Origin: Phyllobacterium sp. 628
Lineage (GTDB): Bacteria > Pseudomonadota > Alphaproteobacteria > Rhizobiales > Rhizobiaceae
Direction: 5' to 3'
Length of the DNA: 64,000 nt
NCBI RefSeq assembly: GCF_014189505.1
Contig: NZ_CP050301.1
Coordinates: 1,681,501 to 1,745,500 of the forward strand
A program made the translations under genes and the position numbers. Positions 55,182 to 64,000 of this stretch are shown piece by piece. A model generated the notes under the pieces. The model saw only the letters and a list, made by a program, of their open reading frames with translations. It did no database searches and was not told where the DNA came from. Positions within the stretch are counted from its first letter, which is position 1; every line of letters begins with the position of its first letter.

Positions 55182-56588
55182 TCAAAGCTCCTTACTTGCC
55201 GCTCTTGAATGTCGGCTGACATACTCTTCCACATTTTTAAGGTCATTGGGAAGTACCGTATACTGTTCTTTTCGTTCCATGAGGTCCCCGAGCCAGAGCG
55301 GAAGGTCCGGATGCACACCGCTGGCCGCTTCCACAGCATCGGGAAATTTAGCTGGATGCGCGGTCGCTAGAACGACGCTGGGTGTGCCAGAGGAGACTTT
55401 TTCCCGCGCAACTTTGAGACCAATGGCTGAGTGCGGATCGAGGAGATACCCCGATTGCGCCAGAACGTCCTTGATCGCAACTGCAGTGTCGGCTTTTGTC
55501 GACCGTCCCGCGTCAAATTCAGCCCGGATTTTATCGAGAGGGCCGTTGGCGATTGTGAAGCTGCCCGATTGTTTCAAACCGTCCATGAGACGGCGCACTG
55601 CGCCCGCATCACGGTCGTGCGCTTCGAACAGCAGGCGCTCAAAGTTTGACGAAACCTGAATATCCATCGAGGGCGATGTCGTATGAAGGACGCCGCGCGT
55701 TTCATATTTTCCGGTTTCGATTGTTCGGGTCAAAATATCATTATCATTGGTCGCAATCACCAGCCGGTCAATGGGAAGGCCCATGCGTTTGGCTACATAT
55801 CCGGCAAAAATATCGCCGAAATTGCCGGTCGGAACGGTGAACGAAACAGAGCGGTCCGGGCCGCCCAGCGAAAGCGCGGCTGTGAAATAATAAACGATCT
55901 GCGGCATAATCCGCGCCCAGTTGATCGAATTCACGCCGGAAAGCGAAAGCGAGTCGCGGAAATTCAGGTCGTTGAACATGCCTTTAACCAGCGACTGGCA
56001 GTCATCGAAATTTCCTTCAATGGCCAGTGCATGCACATTGGCAGCTGCGGACGTGGTCATTTGACGCTGCTGAACAGGCGAAACCCGGTTGTGAGGAAAC
56101 AGGATGAAGATGTCAGTCCGGTCACGGTTGGCAAAGGCTTCGATCGCTGCGCCACCGGTGTCACCTGACGTGGCGCCGACAATGGTCGCCCGCTGGTCGC
56201 GTTTGGCAAGAATGTAATCCATAAGCCGCGCCAGAAGTTGCATGGCCACGTCTTTGAAGGCGAGTGTCGGACCATGAAAAAGCTCGAGCACGAATTCGTT
56301 GTGACCAGTTTGCACCAGAGGACATACGGCCTCGTGGCGGAACGTAGCGTATGCTTCGTGCACCATGCGTTCGAAATCGGCCTGATCAATATCACCGGCT
56401 ATAAAAGGGGTGAGAACGTAAATCGCCACTTCCGCATAGCTCTTGCCGCGCAATGCGCGAATCTCATCAAGGGAAAATTGTGGAAAATCCTGCGGAAGAT
56501 AGAGCCCCCCATCGCGCGCCAGACCGGCCAGAAGAGCATCGGAAAAGCCCAAAACAGGCGCTTCACCGCGGGTACTTGCATATTTCAT
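55182..56588 (-). CDS. thrC: Threonine synthase
   Basis: ThrC converts O-phosphohomoserine to threonine with PLP. 468 residues of the bacterial/fungal long type: MKYASTRGEAPVLGFSDALL at the start, the cofactor Lys in GPTLAFKDVAMQLLARLMD (about residue 111), VGATSGDTGGAAIEAFANRD as the phosphate site. ATG 56588 has an excellent AAGGCGA; an ATG at 56609 would add seven residues. It makes the product from the ThrB substrate encoded at 46731. Confidence 0.97.
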   Translation of the reverse strand: MKYASTRGEAPVLGFSDALLAGLARDGGLYLPQDFPQFSLDEIRALRGKSYAEVAIYVLTPFIAGDIDQADFERMVHEAYATFRHEAVCPLVQTGHNEFVLELFHGPTLAFKDVAMQLLARLMDYILAKRDQRATIVGATSGDTGGAAIEAFANRDRTDIFILFPHNRVSPVQQRQMTTSAAANVHALAIEGNFDDCQSLVKGMFNDLNFRDSLSLSGVNSINWARIMPQIVYYFTAALSLGGPDRSVSFTVPTGNFGDIFAGYVAKRMGLPIDRLVIATNDNDILTRTIETGKYETRGVLHTTSPSMDIQVSSNFERLLFEAHDRDAGAVRRLMDGLKQSGSFTIANGPLDKIRAEFDAGRSTKADTAVAIKDVLAQSGYLLDPHSAIGLKVAREKVSSGTPSVVLATAHPAKFPDAVEAASGVHPDLPLWLGDLMERKEQYTVLPNDLKNVEEYVSRHSRAASKEL

Positions 56589-56715
56589 ATCATTCGCCTT
56601 TTGTGCCATGCTTGCGAGCCAGCCGAGTCCTGTGGCAGAAAGCTGGAAAGTACCGTCGCATTCTTACCTTACCGTTGGTATAGAACAGGTTCGTTCGTCA
56701 AGGAAAGTTCAGTTC

Positions 56716-57312
56716 ATGAAGTCAGAAACATATAAACCTCTGCCCTTCTATCAACTTTGCGCCATGATTTTCGCTGTGGGCCTTGCAGGATGCTCCACAA
56801 GCGGTGGGGCCAAGGAAGCAGAAAAAACCGCAGCCACGCAAGCAGCGCAGGCGCGTATCACCGCCACTGAACTGACTGCATTTTGCCCATCGGTAACGAT
56901 CCGTGAAGGCACAGCCATTTTCAACAATTATGGAAAAGCCGAAAAGGCTCCGCAAAACCTGATCTATCAGGCTTCCATTGCGGATCAATCCCGTTCCTGC
57001 CAACGCGGCGAGGGAACTATGACCATGAATGTTGCCATCTCCGGGAAAATTGTTCCTGGCCCCAAATTCAGTGCCGGTACAGTAACCATGCCAATTCGGG
57101 TGGCGGTCATGAACGGCTCGGATGTGGTTTATTCCAAGCTGAGCAGGCAGCCGATTTCCGCGACAGATACCAGCGCGGCCTCCCAGTTTATTTTTAATGA
57201 TCCTAATGTCAGCTTCCCAACGCCAGCCACCAAAAATGTGCAGGTATTTATCGGCTTTGATGAAGGCCCGGATGATACCGCAGCCAAGGCAAAGCCAAAG
57301 AAGAAGAAATAA
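56716..57312 (+). CDS. Putative lipoprotein of unknown function
   Basis: A 198-residue exported protein. The N-terminus is positively charged then hydrophobic (YQLCAMIFAVGLAGC) with a lipobox Cys at about residue 26, then an Ala/Thr/Glu-rich stretch. The mature part has a beta-rich domain, CPSVTIREGTAIFNNYGK and SCQRGEGTMTMNVAISG, with two Cys that could pair, and a lysine-rich tail. I recognise the type from Rhizobiales but not a named family. ATG 56716 has AGGAAAG upstream; the frame extends to 56608 without support. A strong terminator follows. It is divergent from thrC. Confidence 0.75.
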   Translation: MKSETYKPLPFYQLCAMIFAVGLAGCSTSGGAKEAEKTAATQAAQARITATELTAFCPSVTIREGTAIFNNYGKAEKAPQNLIYQASIADQSRSCQRGEGTMTMNVAISGKIVPGPKFSAGTVTMPIRVAVMNGSDVVYSKLSRQPISATDTSAASQFIFNDPNVSFPTPATKNVQVFIGFDEGPDDTAAKAKPKKKK

Positions 57313-57351
57313 ACCAGCTGACGAATCGTGAGCGGTTCTATTTTGAAGGGG

Positions 57352-57382
57352 AGGGCACCATAAGCGGTGCCCTTTTATTTTG
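57352..57382 (+). terminator. Rho-independent terminator after lipoprotein gene
   Basis: AGGGCACC (57352-57359) pairs with GGTGCCCT (57366-57373) around a six-base loop and is followed by TTTATTTTG, an effective T run. It also sits at the 3' end of the convergent HAD gene. Confidence 0.85.
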
Positions 57383-57397
57383 TGCCGTCTTTGAAAA

Positions 57398-58084
57398 TCA
57401 GACCGCCTCTGACCATACGGTCATTGCCTGAATTACAGCAGGCAGATCGCGGTGGCGGCTGATGACGGTTTCGGCACCAGCATCCGTCAGTTTGTCGGCA
57501 TGGCCAGGATAAGTATGCGCCCCGCCGGTAAATCCGATAACGCGCATCCCTGCCGTTGAAGCCGCATGCACGCCATGGGCCGAATCTTCGATCACGATGC
57601 AGCAGGCCGGATCAACATTGAAATGTTTCGCGGCGTACAGGAAGACGTCAGGCGCAGGCTTTGCCTTTTTGGTCCCTACTTCACGTGCCGAGAAAATATT
57701 GGGAGCGAAAGTATCGTAGAGCGTGCTCTGCTCCAGCATCATTTTCAAGGACGCGCTGTTCGAGTTCGAAGCTATGCACTTCGGGTATTTCAGCGCTGCG
57801 GCGACCTGCTCGATGTCGTCAATAACGTTCAGCTCATTGCGCAGCTTTTGATCCATCTGACGCGCGGATTCTTCAATCAAAGAGGCCGAGATCGGTACAC
57901 CAGATTCCTTTTCCACCTGAATCAGAATGTCCGTCCAGGTGAGGCCGGCAAAACGCTCGGCAATGGCTTCCGGCTCAATCGGATAGCCCGACTCCGTCAA
58001 CAATCTTGATTCGACTTCGGCGGCCAGTATCTCTGAATCAACGAGCACGCCATCGCAGTCGAAAATAATCAGCTGGGGTTCCAT
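57398..58084 (-). CDS. HAD-IA family phosphatase (Gph-like)
   Basis: A 228-residue haloacid-dehalogenase-type hydrolase. The nucleophile and general acid are in IIFDCDGVLVDSEIL (D-x-D, at about residues 8-10), motif II in IASNSNSASLK, motif III Lys in VGTKKAKPAPDVF and motif IV acidic residues in IVIEDSAHGVHAA. It resembles sugar-phosphate phosphatases and beta-phosphoglucomutase-like enzymes; the substrate is not identifiable. ATG 58084 has CAGGT upstream; the frame runs to 58135. Confidence 0.9.
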   Translation of the reverse strand: MEPQLIIFDCDGVLVDSEILAAEVESRLLTESGYPIEPEAIAERFAGLTWTDILIQVEKESGVPISASLIEESARQMDQKLRNELNVIDDIEQVAAALKYPKCIASNSNSASLKMMLEQSTLYDTFAPNIFSAREVGTKKAKPAPDVFLYAAKHFNVDPACCIVIEDSAHGVHAASTAGMRVIGFTGGAHTYPGHADKLTDAGAETVISRHRDLPAVIQAMTVWSEAV

Positions 58085-58220
58085 TACGTCATACCTGTTC
58101 GTGAAAAATGGCTGCAATGCACAGCTTTGGGTCAAGTTTGGGGGATTACCGGCATCGACTACACCCTTATTGGCTAGGCGTCAAAGAAAAGCGCCTGGTT
58201 TTCGATCACGGATTTCGTGA

Positions 58221-59426
<1,206 letters not shown>

Positions 59427-59468
59427 TTCTGATCTGATCGGACGAGACCTCCAGTACCGCTCTGATCT

Positions 59469-59500
59469 CGAAACGCCCGGGGACAACCTCGGGCGTTTCG
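59469..59500. terminator. Terminator hairpin between ccrM and HAD gene
   Basis: CGAAACGCCCG (59469-59479) and CGGGCGTTTCG (59490-59500) are perfect complements, and the stem may extend by three more pairs to an ACAA loop. TCGTTCTG follows. It lies between convergent genes and can serve both. Confidence 0.82.
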
Positions 59501-59513
59501 TCGTTCTGAAGCT

Positions 59514-60125
59514 TTATACGCGGATACCGAGGCGATTGAGATCAGCGCGCAATGTTTCTGGATTGATGAACTGGACGGACTGCCAGCCCGCCGCTTGCGC
59601 TCCAGCAACATTTTTGGCGCTGTCATCGATAAAAAGTGTTGCGGAAGGCTCGACGCCAAATGTTGCAACATGATGATCGTAAATCGCCCTGTCCGGCTTG
59701 ACGAGACCGATATCGCCGGAAATGGTCACGCCGCGGCTTTCGGTCAGGAATGGAAAGCGTTCCCACGCTTCACGCAACGTGTCCGAAGCAAAGTTGGTCA
59801 ACATCGTCACATCGTGCCCATCAGCAATGAGTTTGCGCATAATCACCACGCTGTCGTCGATCGAACCCGTGATCATCTTATGCCAGTTTTGCCGGAATGC
59901 ACGAATGTGATGTTCCCTGTCAGGAAAGTCTTCAATCAGCAGAGCTTCGGCATCTGCCCATTTACGCCCACGATCCTGCTCGAGGTTCCAGTCATGGGTG
60001 CAGATATTGTCGAAGAACCATTTGCGTTCTGCTGCATCGGGGATGACACTTTGAAATGCGACATCAGGATCGTAGTGCAAAAGAACCTGTCCAATGTCGA
60101 AAACGATATGTTTGACGGGTGTCAT
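59514..60125 (-). CDS. HAD family hydrolase
   Basis: A 203-residue HAD protein. The first motif reads HIVFDIGQVLLHYDPDVAF: the nucleophile Asp is present, but the usual second Asp (D-x-D) is replaced (D-I-G), as is common in the YihX/alpha-glucose-phosphatase and epoxide-hydrolase-N-terminal group (DxG variants). Later motifs TMLTNFASD, GDIGLVKPDRAIYDHH and FIDDSAKNVAGAQAAG are normal. Its start overlaps the mutY stop by 4 nt (ATGA), so the two are co-translated. Substrate unknown. Confidence 0.88.
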   Translation of the reverse strand: MTPVKHIVFDIGQVLLHYDPDVAFQSVIPDAAERKWFFDNICTHDWNLEQDRGRKWADAEALLIEDFPDREHHIRAFRQNWHKMITGSIDDSVVIMRKLIADGHDVTMLTNFASDTLREAWERFPFLTESRGVTISGDIGLVKPDRAIYDHHVATFGVEPSATLFIDDSAKNVAGAQAAGWQSVQFINPETLRADLNRLGIRV

Positions 60126-61201
60126 TCCTCTTTCCTTCTTTTTTCAAAAGCATCAGGTATCGCGGCAGCAATGGCTTTTTTCATGACCGTCGGCAATGCC
60201 TCATTTTCCAGTTTTTCAACTTGAATCCACCAGCCATCCAGATTGTTTTGCTTTCGCACATTGTCTGCTTTGTAGATCGCAAGGCGTAGCTCAAAATGCG
60301 TAAAAACATGGACGATAGCGCCGCAAGGGGTCCAGTTTGCGTGAAATGGAGCCGCTTCAACACTTGTTTCGCCGTCAACACGGGATGTCCATGCTGTCGT
60401 AGGCACTTCGGTCATGCCGCCAAGCAATCCTGTCTGCTCACGCCCTCGTAGATAAACTTCGTCTTCCGATGAAATCGCGACAAAAGCAGCGCCGAAGCGG
60501 ACCGGTTTCCCTTTCTTGGGTGCTTTGACCGGAAAGAGTTCGGGATCTGTGGTCTTCAAAGCCTCGCAATTGTCGTTGAGCGGACAAATGACGCAGGCTG
60601 GACGTTTGGGTGTGCAGATGGTCGCGCCGAGATCCATCATGGCTTGCGCAAAGTCGCCCGGGCGCTCGTTCGGTGTCAGAGCTTGCATCAATCTGCGAAT
60701 CTCGGGCTTGGCTGCGGGCAGGGGCGTGCCAAAAGCATATAGCCTCGTGATGACTCGCTCGACATTGCCGTCGACAACAGCAGCCGGAATATCAAATGCT
60801 ATCGATGCAATCGCCGCTGCAGTGTAGTCGCCAACACCCGGCAAGGATTTCAGTTCCACCAGATCGTCCGGAAAATGCCCGTCAAAATTTGCCACCACGA
60901 TATCGGCGCATTTTTTCAGGTTGCGGGCGCGGGAATAATAACCAAGTCCAGCCCATGCCCGCATCACATCGTCCTGGCTGGCAGCAGCCAAGGCTCTAAC
61001 ACTCGGCCATTTGTGGGTAAATTTCAGAAAATACGGTTTTACGGCCTCGACAGTTGTTTGTTGAAGCATGATTTCAGACAGCCAGATACCATAAGGGTCA
61101 GCCACCATGCCGGACTTGCGATCATGCGGCGTTATTCGCCACGGTAAAATCCGGTGGTGATTATCATACCATCGGAGCAGTTCGGTCGTTATCGGTTGCA
61201 T
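60122..61201 (-). CDS. mutY: A/G-specific adenine glycosylase
   Basis: MutY removes adenine mispaired with 8-oxoguanine. The 359-residue protein has the catalytic Glu in IWLSEIMLQQTTVEAV, the helix-hairpin-helix SLPGVGDYTAAAIASIAF, the catalytic Asp in VVDGNVERVI and the 4Fe-4S ligands CTPKRPACVICPLNDNC (C-x6-C-x2-C-x5-C). The C-terminal NUDIX-like domain (about 230-350) recognises oxoguanine. It is divergent from an O-antigen-ligase-like gene. Confidence 0.96.
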   Translation of the reverse strand: MQPITTELLRWYDNHHRILPWRITPHDRKSGMVADPYGIWLSEIMLQQTTVEAVKPYFLKFTHKWPSVRALAAASQDDVMRAWAGLGYYSRARNLKKCADIVVANFDGHFPDDLVELKSLPGVGDYTAAAIASIAFDIPAAVVDGNVERVITRLYAFGTPLPAAKPEIRRLMQALTPNERPGDFAQAMMDLGATICTPKRPACVICPLNDNCEALKTTDPELFPVKAPKKGKPVRFGAAFVAISSEDEVYLRGREQTGLLGGMTEVPTTAWTSRVDGETSVEAAPFHANWTPCGAIVHVFTHFELRLAIYKADNVRKQNNLDGWWIQVEKLENEALPTVMKKAIAAAIPDAFEKRRKEE

Positions 61202-61287
61202 GAATTCAAAACTGCTTTACAGGGAAGTAGTGTGACATTTCTCACGGAACGGTTGCGAAAGTAAATTCGAGAACATTCGGAATCATA

Positions 61288-62598
61288 ATGTTTCCTGCAC
61301 AGTTGAAGAATGCCCTGCTGCTTCCCACAACGCGGCGTCTGATCGGAATCGATCGTAACAACCGCATTTTCACGTTTCTGTTTGCGCTCTTTCCAGGATT
61401 GTTGGTGAGCGGTACATCCGTGACCCTCGTCTGTGCGTTCCTTTGGGCTATCATTTCGCTGACGATAGGGCGCTATCCCTATCGCCTGACACGTGAAGAC
61501 CGCATTATCGCATGGTTTTTCACGACGTATGTGCTGATCACAGCGTTCACGGCTGTTGTCAGTCCGAATCTAGGCAAAGGTGCGGAATATCTCTTGAAAA
61601 TGATACCCTTTCTGGCTGTGTGGGCTGTTATCCCTCGCCTGAGGGTAAGTCTGGACGGTCGATTGTTCCCGTTTTTTGTGACTGGAGCGGGTATCGGCAT
61701 GATCGGCGCGCTGATATTCAGCATCATCCAAATCTCGTTTTTTGCCGCGCGTGCATCGGGCGGCGCCGGTAACGCGGCAGTCTTCGGGCTCTTCACAGTT
61801 TTATTTGGCAGCATTTCCCTGCTCAATGCGCATTCCGACAGCAGAACCGAGCGCGTGATTGCTATTGCTGGTTTTACGTGCGGATTGATATGCGCCTTCC
61901 TGTCAGGCACGCGGTCTGCGTGGCTGGTTATTCCCTTTCATTGCGCAATATTGTTCTGGTATCTGCGTGGACAAACGCTGCCGAAGATCAACCGGACCGT
62001 AAAGTTCCTTATGGCTCTGTTGCTTCTCGTGGTGATTTTGGCCGCTGCTCCCAAGGTCGTTGAACGATATGAAGCGCTGCAATCTGACATCGTCCAACTT
62101 GACGAGCAGCCCGACAGTGTGAGTTCCCTGAGCGCTCGCCTGTTGCTTTGGCGCGGTGCTGAAACGGCGTTTCTTGCCTCTCCAATCATCGGGCAAGGGC
62201 CTCAAAATCGAATGACGTCAGTCAACGAGGCTTTGGGCCTGCCAGTCGAAAAATATATGACCTTCACGCATGTTCATAACGGATTTCTGAACGCCGCCGT
62301 CGATGGCGGTGTGCTCGGTATTCTCGCACTGCTCCTATTGCTTTCGACACCCATTGTTGCGGCAAGATTGAAAAAAGCCGGGCCAGGGCGTGACCTGATG
62401 ACGGCACTCTCACTGCTTCTCGTTACGAGTTACGTGATTACCGGTATGTTTGGCATCATGTTTGGTCATGATGCGACCGATGCGGTATTTATTTATCTGA
62501 CGCTTCTCATTTGTTCAGTTTCCGGCACTATGCCATCCCTGTCGATACGCCAACTGGCAGATCAAGCTGAAGAAGACAAAGCCGCGTTGGCTGCGTGA
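61288..62598 (+). CDS. O-antigen ligase/polymerase-like membrane protein
   Basis: A 436-residue polytopic membrane protein of the O-antigen ligase (WaaL/RfaL/Wzy_C) family. About ten hydrophobic helices; the large periplasmic loop between roughly residues 255 and 345 has RLLLWRGAETAFLASPIIGQ and FTHVHNGFLNAAVDGG, the H-N-x-F pattern used in glycan transfer. It probably joins O-antigen to lipid A-core or polymerises an exopolysaccharide. The next gene, an epimerase, supports a role in surface polysaccharide synthesis. Confidence 0.85.
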   Translation: MFPAQLKNALLLPTTRRLIGIDRNNRIFTFLFALFPGLLVSGTSVTLVCAFLWAIISLTIGRYPYRLTREDRIIAWFFTTYVLITAFTAVVSPNLGKGAEYLLKMIPFLAVWAVIPRLRVSLDGRLFPFFVTGAGIGMIGALIFSIIQISFFAARASGGAGNAAVFGLFTVLFGSISLLNAHSDSRTERVIAIAGFTCGLICAFLSGTRSAWLVIPFHCAILFWYLRGQTLPKINRTVKFLMALLLLVVILAAAPKVVERYEALQSDIVQLDEQPDSVSSLSARLLLWRGAETAFLASPIIGQGPQNRMTSVNEALGLPVEKYMTFTHVHNGFLNAAVDGGVLGILALLLLLSTPIVAARLKKAGPGRDLMTALSLLLVTSYVITGMFGIMFGHDATDAVFIYLTLLICSVSGTMPSLSIRQLADQAEEDKAALAA

Positions 62599-62626
62599 GA
62601 ACAAGCGTTTAGGATAAAATATTGAA

Positions 62627-63601
62627 ATGAAGGCAATTGTTACCGGAGCGGCCGGCTTTATCGGTTTTCACGTTACCAAGCGGTTGGCGAAGGAAGGCTT
62701 CGAAGTCGTCGCGATCGACAATCTGAATGATTATTATCAGGTGGCTCTTAAAGAGACCCGGCTGTCTGCCCTTGAAGGGCAAGCCAATATCCGCTTTGTG
62801 CGCGCAAATGTTGTAAATCCTCATGAATTTCGTGCCGCGATTGGCAATGATCTTGATGCGGACGTTATTGTTCACCTCGCAGCCCAGGCAGGTGTCCGTT
62901 ACTCGGTCGAAAATCCAGCTGCCTATGTGGATGCCAATGTTCATGGTCAGGTGACTGTTTTCGAACAGGCGCGTGTCATGCCCAAGCTGCCGCCCATCGT
63001 TTATGCAAGCTCATCTTCGGTTTATGGCGCCAATACCAAAGTGCCTTTTTCCGAGGATGATCCGGTCAACAATCCGGTTTCAGTCTATGCTGCGACAAAG
63101 CGGTCGGCTGAACTGCTGGCTTACTCCTACGCGCATGTTCATAAGATCGTATCGACAGGCCTGCGGTTCTTTACCGTTTACGGGCCTTATGGTCGCCCTG
63201 ACATGGCGCCTTGGCTGTTTACCGATGCCATTTCAAAGGGTGAGCCAATCAAGGTTTATAATCACGGCAAAATGGCGCGCGATTTTACCTTTATCGATGA
63301 TATCGTCAGTGGTGTGCTTGGCGCTGTAAAACGAATTCTGGCTGACCCGGCGGGAACAGCTCCGGTCTATAATCTTGGTAATAACAATCCCGTCGCGCTT
63401 ATGCGCTTTATCGAGATTATCGAGCAGGCTGTTGGCCGTGAGGCGATAAAGCAGTTCGAGCCGATGCCTCCTGCTGACGTCGAGCGCACCTATGCCGACA
63501 TCAGCCTCGCCACGCGCGATCTGGATTTTTGCCCCAAGACTTCGCTGGAAGAGGGTATACCTTTGTTTGTTGAGTGGTTTCGCGGTTACAATGGCCGTTA
63601 A
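62627..63601 (+). CDS. NAD-dependent epimerase, UDP-glucuronate 4-epimerase-like
   Basis: A 324-residue extended short-chain dehydrogenase. The NAD site is TGAAGFIGFHVTKRLAKEGF (G-x2-G-x2-G), the catalytic Y-x3-K is in SVYAATKRSAELL with Ser in ASSSSVYGA, and RFFTVYGPYGRPDMAPW matches the UDP-glucuronate 4-epimerase (LpsL) group that supplies UDP-galacturonate to rhizobial LPS. It follows the ligase gene by 28 bp, suggesting one operon. The exact sugar substrate needs biochemical proof. Confidence 0.88.
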   Translation: MKAIVTGAAGFIGFHVTKRLAKEGFEVVAIDNLNDYYQVALKETRLSALEGQANIRFVRANVVNPHEFRAAIGNDLDADVIVHLAAQAGVRYSVENPAAYVDANVHGQVTVFEQARVMPKLPPIVYASSSSVYGANTKVPFSEDDPVNNPVSVYAATKRSAELLAYSYAHVHKIVSTGLRFFTVYGPYGRPDMAPWLFTDAISKGEPIKVYNHGKMARDFTFIDDIVSGVLGAVKRILADPAGTAPVYNLGNNNPVALMRFIEIIEQAVGREAIKQFEPMPPADVERTYADISLATRDLDFCPKTSLEEGIPLFVEWFRGYNGR

Positions 63602-63637
63602 AAATCAAGTCACTGACTCGTCAGGCAATTGAAAACC

Positions 63638-64000
63638 ATGAGTGATGATCGCAGGAAAAAGGGTTTCCGGCCCTTGGCTGACCCCGCATCAGGTATTCTC
63701 GACCCGGTCTTGCGCAAACGCGCAGGAATTACGATTGAGCTTGTGCAAGCATGGGAAGAGGTTGTTGGGCCTGCCCTGGGTGATCAATCCCGGCCGTTGA
63801 AGCTTCTTTGGCCGCGGCGAGCCCATGAGGACGATCCGTTTCAGCCGGCAACGCTTGTCATTGCCTGTCAGGGATTTACCGCAATGCGCATCCAGCATGA
63901 AACCGGAGAGATTATCAGCCGCGTCAATGCATTTCTGGGTTTTGCCGCCGTTGGCCGCATCAAGATCGAGCAGAAAGCCATAACAATGCCCGCACCAAAG
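63638..64000 (+). CDS. DUF721 (DciA-like) protein, cut by the window end
   Basis: The first 121 codons of a gene that runs past the end of the window. It begins at ATG 63638 with DDRRKKGFRPLADPASGILD, then TIELVQAWEEVVGPALGDQS and LVIACQGFTAMRIQHETGEI, the conserved DUF721 core related to the DciA helicase-loading factor. In other Rhizobiales, as I recall, this gene lies next to mutY and upstream of a thioredoxin-like gene and smc; here two polysaccharide genes separate it from mutY. No stop is reached, so length and C-terminus are unknown. Confidence 0.85.
   Translation, partial: MSDDRRKKGFRPLADPASGILDPVLRKRAGITIELVQAWEEVVGPALGDQSRPLKLLWPRRAHEDDPFQPATLVIACQGFTAMRIQHETGEIISRVNAFLGFAAVGRIKIEQKAITMPAPK

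Overview
The window reads as chromosomal DNA of an alphaproteobacterium of the Rhizobiales (Hyphomicrobiales), most likely the Brucellaceae/Phyllobacteriaceae branch. The evidence is the gene families and their order: a CcrM-type GANTC methyltransferase, an IalB-family protein, a coxB-coxA-ctaB-small CoxF-like-ctaG-coxC cluster followed by DUF983, SURF1, ispH, thrB and rnhA, the DnaJ-fabI-phosphatase and aroC-ribB blocks, and Dxs and CcrM proteins that closely resemble Brucella homologues as I remember them. Base composition is moderately GC-rich and coding density is high. I saw no rRNA, tRNA, insertion sequence, prophage or CRISPR array.

Layout. 1-11400 is accessory or niche-related: a TetR regulator with a pair of palindromic operators, a class D beta-lactamase, two VOC proteins, a LysE-type exporter with a frame-shifted tail, an isoaspartyl-methyltransferase-like gene coupled to an NTF2-like gene, a CPA1 sodium/proton antiporter, an XRE-cupin regulator with its own inverted-repeat operator and a GNAT partner, a stand-alone FtsI-like transpeptidase, a nucleotidyltransferase and an ornithine-cyclodeaminase-like enzyme. 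11400-16310 holds an RTX family: a decayed relic, one intact gene and one gene broken at a seven-G tract, then a 29-bp inverted repeat and a secreted GH25 lysozyme-like gene. 16590-27400 is mainly core metabolism: acyl-CoA dehydrogenase/enoyl-CoA hydratase, pdxH, a DnaJ-like gene, fabI, a phosphatase, aroC, ribB, and an Lrp regulator divergent from a trans-sulfuration PLP enzyme.

27409-29784 is a compact, visibly AT-richer island on the minus strand: a polymorphic-toxin-like gene with a PAGNPDGGQWT linker and a PD-(D/E)XK-like C-terminal nuclease domain, followed without gaps by two paralogous genes of unknown family that sit where immunity genes sit. This is the best candidate for an undescribed system here. 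The toxin frame is interrupted at a short A run, and its Shine-Dalgarno lies inside a small hairpin.

30030-36218 runs HDAC-like, xseB, pirin, dxs, tlyA and an m5U-type RNA methyltransferase, all in one direction, followed by convergent tldD and ialB. 38600-48150 is the aa3-type cytochrome oxidase and assembly operon, running on through ispH, thrB and rnhA, with an L,D-transpeptidase gene inside it. 48211-57312 carries a peroxiredoxin, a DsbD N-terminal-domain protein, a YqgE protein, a large membrane GGDEF/EAL protein with a degenerate GGDEF motif, a RimJ-type acetyltransferase, an M16 peptidase, thrC and a lipoprotein. 57398-64000 has two HAD hydrolases, ccrM, mutY, an O-antigen-ligase/epimerase pair and the start of a DUF721 gene cut by the window edge.

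Functional links: thrB and thrC (threonine), dxs and ispH (isoprenoids, with DXP also feeding the vitamin B6 handled by PdxH), CtaB/CtaG/SURF1 assembling the oxidase encoded beside them, and several cell-wall genes (OXA beta-lactamase, FtsI paralogue, GH25, L,D-transpeptidase). Three reading-frame breaks (LysE, second RTX gene, toxin) need to be checked against raw reads before any biological reading.
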